DNA from: an uncultured Bacilli bacterium
GTDB taxonomy: Bacteria; Bacillota_I; Bacilli_A; RF39; UBA660
Direction: 5' to 3'
DNA: 64,000 bases
NCBI GenBank assembly: GCA_934182615.1
Contig: CAKPRO010000003.1
Coordinates: 38,061-102,060, forward strand
The translations under genes were made by a program, and so were the position numbers. The notes under the pieces were generated by a model, which saw only the letters and a list, made by a program, of their open reading frames with translations, did no database searches and had not been told where the DNA came from. Below, piece by piece: positions 52,615 through 62,140 of this stretch (positions are counted from its first letter, which is position 1; each line of letters opens with the position of its first letter).

Positions 52615-55203
52615 CTATAACCATTCATGGTTTTTCTTAATATATATTCTTTTAACTATAGATACAATAGTAAAATATAATACTAATAATAATATTAAAT
52701 ATATATAGAAGTTAAATGGTAATATTTCAAAATGAAAGTTAGTAATTTTATGCATTACTAGTGGTGTGATAATAGTTAAGATACCAGAAAAGATTGTTAA
52801 ACCTGCTAGTACAGGAGATATATTTGATTTTTCATAAATATGTTTAGAAGTTCTAACATTATAAATAATCATTAATTCTGTGATTAGAGATGTAATAAAC
52901 CAAGCTGTTTGAAAATAACTAGCTTTTTCTATACTATTATATCCTAATACATACCAAAAGATTATAAAAGCAATTACATCAATAATAGAACTAGTAATAC
53001 CCATAACTATCATATATTTAGATATACCATTAGTATTCCATTTTTTTGGAGATTTAATAAATTCATCATCTACATTATCATATGGTATACCTATCTGAGA
53101 GAAATCATAAATAAAATCTTGAAATAACATTTGAATTGGTAATAGTGGTAAGAATGGTAAAAAGATACTAGCTATCATAATACTAAAGACATCACCAAAG
53201 TCTGCACTTAAAGCCATTTTCATATATTTAATTATATTACCATATACTTTTCTTCCTTCAATTACTCCATCACATATTACTTTTAAACTTTTTTCTAAAA
53301 GAATCATATCACTAGATTCTTTAGCAATATCCGTAGCACCATTAACTGATAGTCCAATATCGCTTTCTTTTAAGGATGGGGCATCATTGATACCATCACC
53401 CATATAACCTACTACATGGTTATTTTCTCTTAATATTCGGACAATTCTTTCTTTCTGAATTGGATTTAATCTTGCAAAGACATCTACTTTTTCTACTACT
53501 TTAGATAAGGATTTATCACTTAATTTATCAATATCACTACCTAGATATATCTTTTCACTATTTATACCCGCTAGTAGGCATACACTCTTAGTAGAATAAG
53601 GATTATCTCCAGTTAATATTTTTACTTTAACATTATATTTATTTAGCTTTTCTATAACATTTTTAACATCTTTCTTAGGAGAATCTAAGAAGGCTACAAA
53701 ACCAATAAAGGTCATATCATTTTCTTCTTTTTCATTTAATATTAATACTTTATTACTTTCTTTTTTTGAAGCTAATGCTATTACTTGCATACCTTCTTCA
53801 GCCATCTCTTTAGCCTTAGATATTACTTTATCAGTAAGTTCTTTAGTTAACTCTTTATTTTTACCATTTATTTGTACCCTACTACATCTTTTTAATATCT
53901 CTTCCATAGCTCCTTTGGTAATCATTCGATATTCATTGTTATTCTTTACTAGGATACTCATAATTCTTCTATTATAGTCAAAGGGTATCTCATCTATTTT
54001 ATTATACTTAGGTAATATATTATCTAAATTATGTTTACTACCATATATAAGTATAGCTCTATCAACAATATTCTTCATACCAGTACTGTAATAGCTATTT
54101 AAATAAGCATATTCTAAAACATTTAAATTCTCATTACCTAGAACATCAATATACTTTTGTAATACTATTTTATTATCAGTTAAAGTACCTGTCTTATCAG
54201 TACATAAGATGTCCATAGCTCCTAAATTTTGTATTGCTTCAATTCTCTTTACTAATACTTTCTTTTTAGCTAGATTCTTACTACCTTTAGTTAAATTAAC
54301 ATTTACAATCATTGGTAACATACTAGGAGTAATACCTACTGCTACTGAAAGAGCAAATAAAATGGCTTCATTAAAATTATTTTTTATTATACCATCTATT
54401 ACTAAGACAATTAAACAAATAAAAATCATATATTTAATTAACATATTAGTAATGTTCTTCATTCCTTTATCAAAATTAGTTAATTCTTTTTGCTTGGTTA
54501 AATCTTTACCCATATAACCTAGATAAGTATTTATTCCTGTATTAGTAGCGACCGCTAATGCTTTACCACTAATTATAGAACTACCCATATAGATAATGTT
54601 TTCTATATCAAAAATACTATCTATATTTTTATTATTTGTTATCTTTTTTTCTACTGGTATAGATTCTCCAGTAAATACTGATTCATTAACAAATAAATCT
54701 TTACTATCTATTATTATAGAATCTGCTGCTACAATACTACCAGCATTTAATACTAAAATATCTCCTACACAGACTTCTTCTGTTTTAATAGTTACTTCTT
54801 TATTGCTTCTAATTACTGAGCATGTGCTAACTATTTTACTTTTTAATTTCTTATTGAATTTATATACTGAATAATCTTCACATACTCTAATTAAGGCACT
54901 AACAATAGCAATTAAAATGATTACTAATGATCCTAATTTATCTCCTAGACAAAAGTTTATTATAGCTAGAAATAATAATATTAATATAAATTCATCTTTA
55001 AAAGCATTAATTATGAAATATAAGATACTTCTATTCTTTTCTTTTATAACAATATTCTTACCATACTCTTTTATTCTTTTATTTACTTCACTATTAGATA
55101 AACCATTACTACTAGTATTATATTTAGTATATACTTCTTCTATATTTAATTTAGATATTTCTTTATACTTATCTAAAATAGTATTATTATCTATTTTATT
55201 CAT
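52615..55203 (-). CDS. mgtA: Magnesium-translocating P-type ATPase (MgtA-like)
   Basis: 862 residues, P3B type. Phosphorylation site DKTGTLT (about residue 325), actuator motif FTGESIPVEK, nucleotide-binding KGAMEEIL, hinge GDGINDAPSLKESDIGLSV, and ten hydrophobic segments. The membrane block MLFQDFIYDFSQIGIPYDNVD and the following KSPKKW pattern are characteristic of MgtA/MgtB. An N-terminal cytosolic segment of about 50 residues has no metal-binding Cys. Ribosome site AAGGAAG. I see no obvious magnesium-sensing leader in the short upstream region. Confidence 0.92.
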   Translation of the reverse strand: MNKIDNNTILDKYKEISKLNIEEVYTKYNTSSNGLSNSEVNKRIKEYGKNIVIKEKNRSILYFIINAFKDEFILILLFLAIINFCLGDKLGSLVIILIAIVSALIRVCEDYSVYKFNKKLKSKIVSTCSVIRSNKEVTIKTEEVCVGDILVLNAGSIVAADSIIIDSKDLFVNESVFTGESIPVEKKITNNKNIDSIFDIENIIYMGSSIISGKALAVATNTGINTYLGYMGKDLTKQKELTNFDKGMKNITNMLIKYMIFICLIVLVIDGIIKNNFNEAILFALSVAVGITPSMLPMIVNVNLTKGSKNLAKKKVLVKRIEAIQNLGAMDILCTDKTGTLTDNKIVLQKYIDVLGNENLNVLEYAYLNSYYSTGMKNIVDRAILIYGSKHNLDNILPKYNKIDEIPFDYNRRIMSILVKNNNEYRMITKGAMEEILKRCSRVQINGKNKELTKELTDKVISKAKEMAEEGMQVIALASKKESNKVLILNEKEENDMTFIGFVAFLDSPKKDVKNVIEKLNKYNVKVKILTGDNPYSTKSVCLLAGINSEKIYLGSDIDKLSDKSLSKVVEKVDVFARLNPIQKERIVRILRENNHVVGYMGDGINDAPSLKESDIGLSVNGATDIAKESSDMILLEKSLKVICDGVIEGRKVYGNIIKYMKMALSADFGDVFSIMIASIFLPFLPLLPIQMLFQDFIYDFSQIGIPYDNVDDEFIKSPKKWNTNGISKYMIVMGITSSIIDVIAFIIFWYVLGYNSIEKASYFQTAWFITSLITELMIIYNVRTSKHIYEKSNISPVLAGLTIFSGILTIITPLVMHKITNFHFEILPFNFYIYLILLLVLYFTIVSIVKRIYIKKNHEWL

Positions 55204-55260
55204 AGTATCACTTCCTTACTATCTAAGATAATTATACAATAAAATTATTATCTATACAAT

Positions 55261-55293
55261 AGAAAAGATAAGACTACTATTAAATCTTATCTT
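55261..55293 (-). terminator. Terminator of the ttcA-ybaK unit
   Basis: AAGATAAGA (55265-55273) and TCTTATCTT (55285-55293). On the minus strand a TTTTCT run follows. It spans the ybaK stop codon. Confidence 0.8.
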
Positions 55294-55768
55294 TAGTTAT
55301 ATCTTCTAATGTATAATGTATTACTTTAGCTAATTCTTCTAATGTAGTATCTATTTGAAAACCTATTTTACCTCCACTAAAGATTATTCTTTCTTGATTT
55401 TTTGCACTCTTATCAATAACAGTAATAAAATATTTCTTCATACCTACTGGGGAGCAGCCTCCATGAATATACCCAGTAAGAGGAAGTAAATCTTTAGCTC
55501 TAATCATCTCTAGACTCTTTTCTCCTACTACAGAAGCAGCTTTCTTCAAATCTAGTTCTTTATTTACTGGTACTAAGAAGACATAATGATTACCTGACTT
55601 ACCAATAGTTACTAATGTTTTAAATACTATCTTATAGTCTTCACCTAAAGCATCCGCAACTTCAATACCACTAACAGCAGTACTATTAATATAATTATAT
55701 ACTTTAAAATCAATTTTATTCTGTTCCAATATTCTAATTACATTAGTTTTTTCTTCATTCTTTTTCAT
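55280..55768 (-). CDS. ybaK: Cys-tRNA(Pro)/Cys-tRNA deacylase YbaK
   Basis: Hydrolyses tRNAs mischarged with cysteine. 162 residues, one YbaK/ProX fold: YKIVFKTLVTIGKSGNHYVFLVPVNKELDLKKAA carries the conserved Lys, followed by GGCSPVGMKKYF and FSGGKIGFQIDT. It overlaps the upstream TtcA-like gene by 14 bases, so they are co-translated. Ribosome site AAGGGAAGTG. Confidence 0.93.
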   Translation of the reverse strand: MKKNEEKTNVIRILEQNKIDFKVYNYINSTAVSGIEVADALGEDYKIVFKTLVTIGKSGNHYVFLVPVNKELDLKKAASVVGEKSLEMIRAKDLLPLTGYIHGGCSPVGMKKYFITVIDKSAKNQERIIFSGGKIGFQIDTTLEELAKVIHYTLEDITKDKI

Positions 55769-56603
55769 GTTTCACTTCCCTTTCATAATCTTCTAGAAAA
55801 CTTTTATATATACCATTAGTCTTAGTACCTAGAATACAATTTAAATTAACATTATTCATACTAGTAAAGATATTACGATCAATACTAGGATTATTCTTTT
55901 TTAATTCTTTAATTAATTCTTTTATTTCTTTTCTTTTGCTAGCACCGTCATTAGTATTATAATTTCTTTCAGTAAATCTACAAGCACAATTTATAAAAGT
56001 TAAATCATTACTATTCTTCCATGATATTATAGATGCTTCTTCAACCATATATAATGGTCTAATTAACTCAATACCAGGAAAGTTATCACTATGTAGTTTA
56101 GGCATCATTGTTTTTACTTCAGAGCCATAAAACATTGATAATAGTGTTGTTTCAATAACATCATTAAAATGATGCCCTAAAGCTATTTTATTACAACCTA
56201 ACTCTTTAGCCTTACTATATAAATATCCTCTTCTCATTTTAGCACACATATAGCAGGGACTATCATAACTAATTTTATCTACTACTTCAAAGATATCACT
56301 TTCAAATACTCTTATTGGTACATTTAATATATTAGCATTATCTAATATATTATCTCTATGTTTTTCACTATATCCAGGATTCATTACAACATATTCAGCA
56401 GTAAATGGTACTTTACCATGTCTTTCTAATTCCTGTATACATTTAGCAAGTAAAAAGGAATCTTTACCCCCTGATATACATACCATTACTTTATCATTTT
56501 CTTTTATTAATTCATATTCTTTAACTGCTTTTATAAATTTACTCCATATTTCTTTACGATATTTTTTTATAATACTTCTTTCTATTTCTTTATATCTTTC
56601 CAT
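55755..56603 (-). CDS. TtcA-like PP-loop tRNA sulfurtransferase
   Basis: 282 residues. ATP pyrophosphatase PP-loop ICISGGKDSFLLAKC (about residue 44), CYMCAKMRRGYLYSKAKELG with the CXXC iron-sulphur or sulphur-carrying pair, and ALGHHFNDVIETTLLSMFYG, the order seen in TtcA/TtuA. Two more Cys (NCACRF, about residue 204) lie downstream. It is likely to thiolate a cytidine or uridine in tRNA; the exact position is uncertain. In operon with ybaK. Confidence 0.8.
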   Translation of the reverse strand: MERYKEIERSIIKKYRKEIWSKFIKAVKEYELIKENDKVMVCISGGKDSFLLAKCIQELERHGKVPFTAEYVVMNPGYSEKHRDNILDNANILNVPIRVFESDIFEVVDKISYDSPCYMCAKMRRGYLYSKAKELGCNKIALGHHFNDVIETTLLSMFYGSEVKTMMPKLHSDNFPGIELIRPLYMVEEASIISWKNSNDLTFINCACRFTERNYNTNDGASKRKEIKELIKELKKNNPSIDRNIFTSMNNVNLNCILGTKTNGIYKSFLEDYEREVKHEKE

Positions 56604-56763
56604 ATTTGAATCACCTCAAAAATAAACTATAATAATTATATCATAAAAATAATGAATGTAACAAAAAAAGAGAATATTCTTCTCTTAGTCTAATGAAAAA
56701 TAGTGTCTCCGTTGATTATTTAACGCTTATTATATAATTTACATCTAATTTTGATATAATGTT

Positions 56764-57345
56764 TTAACGTTGCACTTTAGAGAAAAAATAAAGAAAATAA
56801 GAAAAAGATACACAAATCATTAAAACTAAAATTATAGATATAAATATATATTCTTTTTCTCTTTTATTTACTTTATTATTTTTTTTAATAGTTTCTGTAT
56901 TTTTAACTTGGCTTGATGCTTTCAGTTCGGTTGTTATAGTTATAGGATTTAAACTATTTAATAAATTAACTCTATACACTCGTTCTGTATTGGCTTTATT
57001 AATAGCAACGCCCTTATAGGAATTTAACCCTATTTGATATGTTTCTGGTGTTATCGTGTCTAAAATTACCAAATCTTTATTTTCATATACCATGTAGTGC
57101 AAAGTAAAATTTTCATTCATATCAGATAGTGTAGAATCAGAATCAATAGGTAATTTCAATTCATACTTAGTAATCTTCCTTTTAGTATCATAAGATACTA
57201 TTTTGCCTTTAAAATTACCTTTCATTAACTCCGGAAAAACATTAAAAACTAACTTTTCATAAGTATAATTACTATATTCTTTCAAATTTCTTTCTCTTTT
57301 CTTAAATTCAACTTCATTTAAATATTCTAAATTATAAGACTGCAT
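56764..57345 (-). CDS. Hypothetical C-terminally anchored protein
   Basis: 193 residues from ATG 57345 (AGGTGAT upstream; the in-frame GTG at 57354 is part of that site). A soluble part of about 160 residues, charged and beta-rich (YDTKRKITKYELKLPIDSDS), a basic linker (NKVNKREKE), then one membrane helix (YIFISIILVLMICVSFSYFLYFF). No signal peptide and no recognised family. It begins the accessory stretch leading to the integrase. Confidence 0.6.
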   Translation of the reverse strand: MQSYNLEYLNEVEFKKRERNLKEYSNYTYEKLVFNVFPELMKGNFKGKIVSYDTKRKITKYELKLPIDSDSTLSDMNENFTLHYMVYENKDLVILDTITPETYQIGLNSYKGVAINKANTERVYRVNLLNSLNPITITTELKASSQVKNTETIKKNNKVNKREKEYIFISIILVLMICVSFSYFLYFFSKVQR

Positions 57346-57433
57346 ATCTATCACCTAAGATAATTATACCACATAATATCTATTATATATATGTTTATTA
57401 ACTCTTTCTAAATTTTTTTTCTATACTCTATGA

Positions 57434-57655
57434 TTATTTTTTTAAATCAATAAAAGCTATTGCATGAAATTGTCCATTGATATTTTCATACATTACTCCC
57501 ACATCACTACCAGTAAGTGATATTTCACTTTCTAGAACTCCTAACGGTGAATTATACTCTTTATCAGATACTGGATACTCAATAAAGTAAATATAATCAA
57601 CATTAGAAAAATAAGATTTAATAACATTATTTTTTGACAATAACATTATAAACAA
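57434..57655 (-). CDS. Small hypothetical protein
   Basis: 70-73 residues, acidic, beta-rich (YIYFIEYPVSDKEY, QFHAIAFIDLKK). The start is uncertain: ATG 57646 and TTG 57655 are both in frame and neither has a clear ribosome site. It is divergent from the coiled-coil gene. Family unknown. Confidence 0.45.
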   Translation of the reverse strand: MFIMLLSKNNVIKSYFSNVDYIYFIEYPVSDKEYNSPLGVLESEISLTGSDVGVMYENINGQFHAIAFIDLKK

Positions 57656-57692
57656 TCTATCTAAATACTCAAAAGAAATAACTAAAGATAAT

Positions 57693-58106
57693 TTGAATAA
57701 ATCAAAAATAATAGAACAAAATGAAATAAAATTAGAATCTAAACAGAAACAAATTGATAAATTAAATACTGAAATTAAGAATCTTAAATCAGGTAAAACA
57801 TTACTAGAAAAAGATAAAATAATTGAAAATCAAAATTTAATTATTAAAGAAAAAGATGAAACTATAAATTATCAAAATAATATAATTGAATTTTTAAAAG
57901 AAGAACTAACAAATATTAAAGAAATGGCTAGTCCTCTTATACAAAATGTTAAAGGAATTGCTACTGATTTATATAAAGCACTTAAAAGAACTTTAGGATT
58001 AAATGTAGATAAAAATCAAGAATATGATTCATATGAATTTAAGAATCTTAGCAAAAAAATTAATAAGAAATATGAACTTGACAAATTAGATGACTTTGAA
58101 TTATAA
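57693..58106 (+). CDS. Coiled-coil hypothetical protein
   Basis: 137 residues. Residues 1-85 are a long heptad-rich helix of Lys, Glu, Asn, Ile and Leu (KQIDKLNTEIKNLKSGK, ENQNLIIKEKDETI). The C-terminal part is a short domain with YKALKRTLGLNVDK, similar to the tails of phage or plasmid mobilisation-associated proteins. Starts at TTG without a strong ribosome site, and the frame is open further upstream; the true start is uncertain. TTGACA at 57634-57639 may belong to its promoter. Confidence 0.5.
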   Translation: MNKSKIIEQNEIKLESKQKQIDKLNTEIKNLKSGKTLLEKDKIIENQNLIIKEKDETINYQNNIIEFLKEELTNIKEMASPLIQNVKGIATDLYKALKRTLGLNVDKNQEYDSYEFKNLSKKINKKYELDKLDDFEL

Positions 58107-58165
58107 TAAAAATAGATTATGATATGTATAAGAAATTATTTATATTTCTTAGAATGGAGGAAAAT

Positions 58166-58495
58166 ATGAAAAAATTAAACAATTATGATTGGTATTGTGA
58201 TGAATGTAATGATCTTTTAAATGACCAATCTGGATTCAATACAAGTTGTGGAACTTGGTCTTGTAAAAAATGTGGGGAAGTTAATTATATTGACGAATCC
58301 GAAATATTAGATGATTATGAAATAGATGAATTTAAAAATTCAGGTTTCGATTCATATAACGAATACAAAGATGACAGAGATTCATCTGAAGCACTTAGTG
58401 CATATGATGCGGCATTAATTTGGCAATCGCATGGTAAAGATGAAGATTATACATTTGGGTATTCAGAAGATGAATTAGAAGATGCATTAAGATAA
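58166..58495 (+). CDS. Small zinc-ribbon protein
   Basis: 109 residues from ATG 58166 (TGGAGGA upstream). The N-terminus has two Cys pairs, WYCDECND and WSCKKCGE, plus a Cys in TSCGTW, forming a zinc ribbon. The rest is strongly acidic (about a quarter Asp plus Glu), ending DELEDALR. Such small proteins are frequent next to integrases of Firmicutes mobile elements; function unknown. Ends in an intrinsic terminator. Confidence 0.65.
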   Translation: MKKLNNYDWYCDECNDLLNDQSGFNTSCGTWSCKKCGEVNYIDESEILDDYEIDEFKNSGFDSYNEYKDDRDSSEALSAYDAALIWQSHGKDEDYTFGYSEDELEDALR

Positions 58496-58507
58496 ATTGG
58501 ATTTAAC

Positions 58508-58535
58508 AGATAGCTTAAATGAGCTATCTTTTTTA
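58508..58535 (+). terminator. Terminator of the zinc-ribbon gene
   Basis: AGATAGCT and AGCTATCT with a 6-base loop, followed by T6. Confidence 0.88.
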
Positions 58536-58569
58536 TTGATAAAATCGATTAAAAATAAGCAAAACGATG

Positions 58570-58599
58570 GTAAAATATAGATGTATGTCGATATTTTAC
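58570..58599. promoter_or_regulatory. Inverted repeat upstream of the integrase
   Basis: GTAAAATAT (58570-58578) and ATATTTTAC (58591-58599) form a perfect 9-bp inverted repeat with 12 bases between, 23 bases before the integrase start. It is a candidate operator or arm-type site. Confidence 0.5.
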
Positions 58600-58621
58600 G
58601 GATAAGAAAAGGAGGAATGAA

Positions 58622-59764
58622 ATGTCCGTAAGAAAACTTAAAGAAAATAAAATAACAAAAGATGGAAGATCATGGGTATTTATACAATATAGTAAAGGTT
58701 TAGATGGTAAAAGACATCAATATCAATCAAAAACTTATGTGACTGAAAATAAAGCATTACAAGCTGAAAAAGAATATTTAAATAAATATAATGATGTTGA
58801 AGTAAATCCACATATGACATTTAAAGAAGCCTATATTATATATTATGAATATCAGAAAGATAAAATAAAAGATTCTACTCTTAAGACATATAGAGATAGG
58901 ATCAAATATATGGGATTACTAGATAATGTAGAATTAGTAAACTTAGATTGGGATTTATATCAAAAATGGAGAACACAAATCAATAAAACAAATCTCTGTG
59001 ATAGATATAAAACAGATATTCAAAAATTTATAAAGCAAGTCATTAACTTTGCTGAAAAACAATGGGATTTTAATTTAAGAAAGTTTTATAACAAATTAGA
59101 ACCTTTTAAAACTCCAGGAGCATTAAAAAAAGAAATGGATTTTTATGAACCTGAAGAATTCTTTAAATTTATTTCAGTAGTTGATGATTTAAGATATAAA
59201 TGTTTCTTTGAATTATTATATTATTGTGGATTAAGAAGGTCTGAAGCAAGAGGATTACAATGAAAACATATAGACTTTAAAAATAAACTTTTAACTGTTT
59301 CTCAACAAGTATTAAATCCCTCTAATTCTAATGCTAGTACAGAATGGTATATTTCTACCACTAAAACAGAAGCATCAAATAGAACAATTCCAATAGCAAC
59401 TACTCTATTAAATGACTTAGCAGAACTTAAAAAATCAAATGAAAGAATAGCAAAATTTAAACAAACTTGGTTTGTACTCGGTGATGATGTTCCAATGGCT
59501 ACAGGTAGAATGTACTTCTATAGAGATAAATATGCAGAAAAAGCTGGAGTAAGAAGAAATAGATTACATGACTTTAGACATTCGTGTGCATCGGCCTTAA
59601 TATCTGGCTCTGCTCCAATAACTGCTGTATCTAACTTTTTAGGTCATTCTGAAACTACTGAAACACTACAAACTTATACTCATATGTTTAAAAAAAATCT
59701 TGCAAATGTACCAAAATTCTTTGACACATTAGAAAAAGACTTTAATGAAAAGTCTTCCGAATAA
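58622..59764 (+). pseudogene. int: Phage/ICE tyrosine integrase interrupted by one TGA
   Basis: 380 codons. The N-terminal AP2-like arm domain (KDGRSWVFIQYSKGLDGKRHQ), then a SAM-like core-binding domain (about residues 60-150), then the catalytic domain with all residues present: Arg in YCGLRRSEARGL, Lys in TKTEASNRTIPI, HDFRHSCASAL, LGHSETTETLQTYTHMF with the Tyr. Codon 214 (59261-59263) is TGA exactly where integrases have Trp (RGLQ-W-KHIDF). Five other Trp codons are TGG, so code 4 is unlikely; a single point mutation TGG to TGA explains it. A strong AAGGAGGA site precedes the ATG. If read-through occurred, the enzyme would be complete. Confidence 0.85.
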
Positions 59765-60024
59765 ACTATATTAAACTTATATAAACCATAGGTTATGATG
59801 GGTAGATGATGGGTAGCGTTCTACCATATTTATAGAAAGCCCTTATAAATCAAACAAAAAGCGGAGCCCGGTTTAAGGCTCCTTCAGGGGGTTTTGGTTA
59901 TCACACCTACATTTTACTTCGTAGAGTGTGGTCATATCTCTATGACATATTAATCATAATATATTTTTTTATAAAATACAATAGTTTTTTATTTGGTTTA
60001 CACTTTTTTTATAAAATATGTAAA
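59765..60024. other. Intergenic region after the integrase, candidate att region
   Basis: No gene is seen. It holds a tandem 11-bp repeat ATGATGGGTAG (59795-59805, 59806-59816), a GC-rich hairpin GGAGCC/GGCTCC (about 59865-59884) and a hairpin CACAC-CTAC/GTAG-AGTGTG (about 59905-59931). Integrase attachment sites usually lie here, but no duplicated core or tRNA end was identified. Confidence 0.45.
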
Positions 60025-62031
60025 CTAGTCTAGAGTGTCAACCTTTTTAAGTTCTTCTAGTATTGGTCCAAATTCTGGATTGGTTTCAAATGTTAAAAGC
60101 ATGTTTATAAATTCGTCAGCATCTTCTTTTGCTTTAAGTAACATCTTGAAGTCTCTCTTAATATTAGCCATTTTAAGACCTAATTCTCCACTTTGTCTTG
60201 TTCCAAATAAATCGCCTTCACCTCTTATTTGGAAATCATATTCACTAATTTCAAAGCCATCACTAGTGTTTTCTAAGAATCTAAGTCTTTCTTCTGATTC
60301 TTTAGCTACTAGTACACAATAGCTTTGTGTATCTCCTCTACCTACTCTTCCTCTTAATTGATGTAAAGTAGATAAACCAAACATATTAGCATTAAAGATT
60401 ACGATCATTGAAGCGTTTGGAACATTAACTCCTACCTCAATAACAGTAGTAGATATTAGGATATTAATTTTATTTTTTTCAAAGTCTTTCATTACTTTAT
60501 CTTTATCTTTAGGATCTAATTTACCATGAATGATACCTATCTTACTAATCTTACCAAAAGCTTTATTCATTTTTTCTTCTAAATCATATACGCTTTCTTT
60601 TTCACTATCACTTTCGGTATCAATCATTGGGGCTACTACATATATTTGATGGTTAAGCTCTAGTTCTTTTTTCATCATTTCTAGAACATCAGTAATATCC
60701 TTTTCTTTTTTAAATACTGTAATGATTTCTTTTCTACCTTTTGGTTTACTCTTAATTGAAGATACATCGGTGTCACCATAGATTGTTAAGGCATATGTTC
60801 TTGGTATTGGAGTTGCACTCATTGAAAGGACATCAGGACTTATTCCTTTACTTTTAAAAGTATCTCTTTGGTTAACGCCAAAACGATGTTGTTCATCTGT
60901 TATTACTAGGCCTAACTTCTTATACTTGACATTCTCTTGAATTAATGCTTGTGTACCGATTATTAAATCTATCTTACCATTTTCTAATTCTTCATAGATA
61001 GTCTTTTTATCTTTATTACTGGTACTTGAAGTTAATAGTGCTATATTAAGTTTATATTTACTAAATATTTTCTTTGCTTCTTCGTAATGTTGTACTGCTA
61101 GTATCTCAGTAGGAGCCATTAGGGCTGATTGATACTTAGATAAATAATTAGCATATACTGCTATTAAAGCAATTACTGTTTTACCTGAACCTACATCTCC
61201 TTGTAGTAATCTATTCATTCTCTTTTTTATAGATAAATCATTAATTATATCATTAACTGCTTTATCTTGATCTAAAGTTAGTTCAAATGGTAAACTTTTA
61301 ATAAATTTATCTAATTTATCTTTATCTATATTTCTTTTTATTGCTAAATTATCATTATTGATTTTATTCTTTAAATAATTAATTTTAAGTACATACATAA
61401 ATAATTCTTCATACTTAATTCTTTGTCTTGCTTTTTTTAGTAATAAGATATCTTCTGGTACATGAATATTCTTAATAGCGGATTTTTTATTCATTAAATT
61501 ATATTTTTCTTCTATATATCTAGGTACTAAGTCTATAACATCATAATCATTTTCTAAAGCTATAGCTTCAAATTTACTTATTTGTTTTACTGTTAATCCT
61601 TCTGTAGTATAATAAATAGGTTCTATTTTAGCAGATGGTGGTAATAAACCGAATCTTATATCTGATACTATTACAGTATTCTTTAGTTTATTATATTTAC
61701 CTATAATAGTTACTTCTTTACCTGATTTTAGATCTGAATATAAATGAGCTCTATTATATAATGTTACATTAAGTATCATTGTTTTAGTACCAATCCTAAA
61801 TATCATTTTCTTTAAACTTTTATTTATATATATAATAGTGGGTTGTCCTTCAACTATACCATCTATTATTATTTTATCTCCATCAGATAGATTACTTAAA
61901 TCACTTCTTTTTATTATATCATAACGATATGGATAGTAATTTAATAAATCTTCTACTGTATATATTTTTATTTTATTAAGTAATTCTTTTGTTTTAGGTC
62001 CAATGCCTTCAATTGTTTCTAATTCTTTCAT
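60025..62031 (-). CDS. recG: ATP-dependent DNA helicase RecG
   Basis: Reverses stalled replication forks and branch-migrates Holliday junctions. 668 residues, full length. Wedge/OB domain at the N-terminus (GPKTKELLNKIKIYTVEDLLNYYP), then helicase motifs: I GDVGSGKT, Ia APTEILAVQH, II DEQHRFG, III SATPIPRT, V IEVGVNVPNA, VI QLRGRVGRG, and the RecG-specific C-terminal block (RGEGDLFGTRQSG). Ribosome site AGGAGTTG. Confidence 0.96.
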   Translation of the reverse strand: MKELETIEGIGPKTKELLNKIKIYTVEDLLNYYPYRYDIIKRSDLSNLSDGDKIIIDGIVEGQPTIIYINKSLKKMIFRIGTKTMILNVTLYNRAHLYSDLKSGKEVTIIGKYNKLKNTVIVSDIRFGLLPPSAKIEPIYYTTEGLTVKQISKFEAIALENDYDVIDLVPRYIEEKYNLMNKKSAIKNIHVPEDILLLKKARQRIKYEELFMYVLKINYLKNKINNDNLAIKRNIDKDKLDKFIKSLPFELTLDQDKAVNDIINDLSIKKRMNRLLQGDVGSGKTVIALIAVYANYLSKYQSALMAPTEILAVQHYEEAKKIFSKYKLNIALLTSSTSNKDKKTIYEELENGKIDLIIGTQALIQENVKYKKLGLVITDEQHRFGVNQRDTFKSKGISPDVLSMSATPIPRTYALTIYGDTDVSSIKSKPKGRKEIITVFKKEKDITDVLEMMKKELELNHQIYVVAPMIDTESDSEKESVYDLEEKMNKAFGKISKIGIIHGKLDPKDKDKVMKDFEKNKINILISTTVIEVGVNVPNASMIVIFNANMFGLSTLHQLRGRVGRGDTQSYCVLVAKESEERLRFLENTSDGFEISEYDFQIRGEGDLFGTRQSGELGLKMANIKRDFKMLLKAKEDADEFINMLLTFETNPEFGPILEELKKVDTLD

Positions 62032-62108
62032 ATCTTACAACTCCTAGTATAATTATACCACATCTTTATAAAATGTCTACTAAGTTTACTATATGTTAAT
62101 TTAAATGT

Positions 62109-62140
62109 AAAGTAAAAGAAGATAACCTAGTATCTTCTTT
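62109..62140 (-). terminator. Terminator of the 62-64 kb surface operon
   Basis: AAAGAAGATA and TATCTTCTTT (62115-62140) with a 6-base loop. On the minus strand TACTTTAC follows. It lies at the end of the 62139 gene. Confidence 0.7.

Noticed and set aside
54209..55231. Plus-strand ORFs inside the magnesium ATPase gene
   Set aside because: They are antisense shadows in AT-rich DNA, lack ribosome sites and have no recognisable domain, while the minus-strand protein is complete.
58622..59764. Use of genetic code 4 (TGA as Trp) for the genome
   Set aside because: All other genes are complete with the standard code, TGG is common, and TGA ends at least the 1121 gene and aspS. One TGA in one gene is better explained by mutation.
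59860..59931. tmRNA or tRNA end as integrase target
   Set aside because: No T-arm GTTCRA motif, CCA end or acceptor stem could be found; only unrelated hairpins are present.
56764..60024. A complete prophage or ICE
   Set aside because: Only an integrase and a few small accessory genes are seen; no replication, structural, mobilisation or conjugation genes are present.
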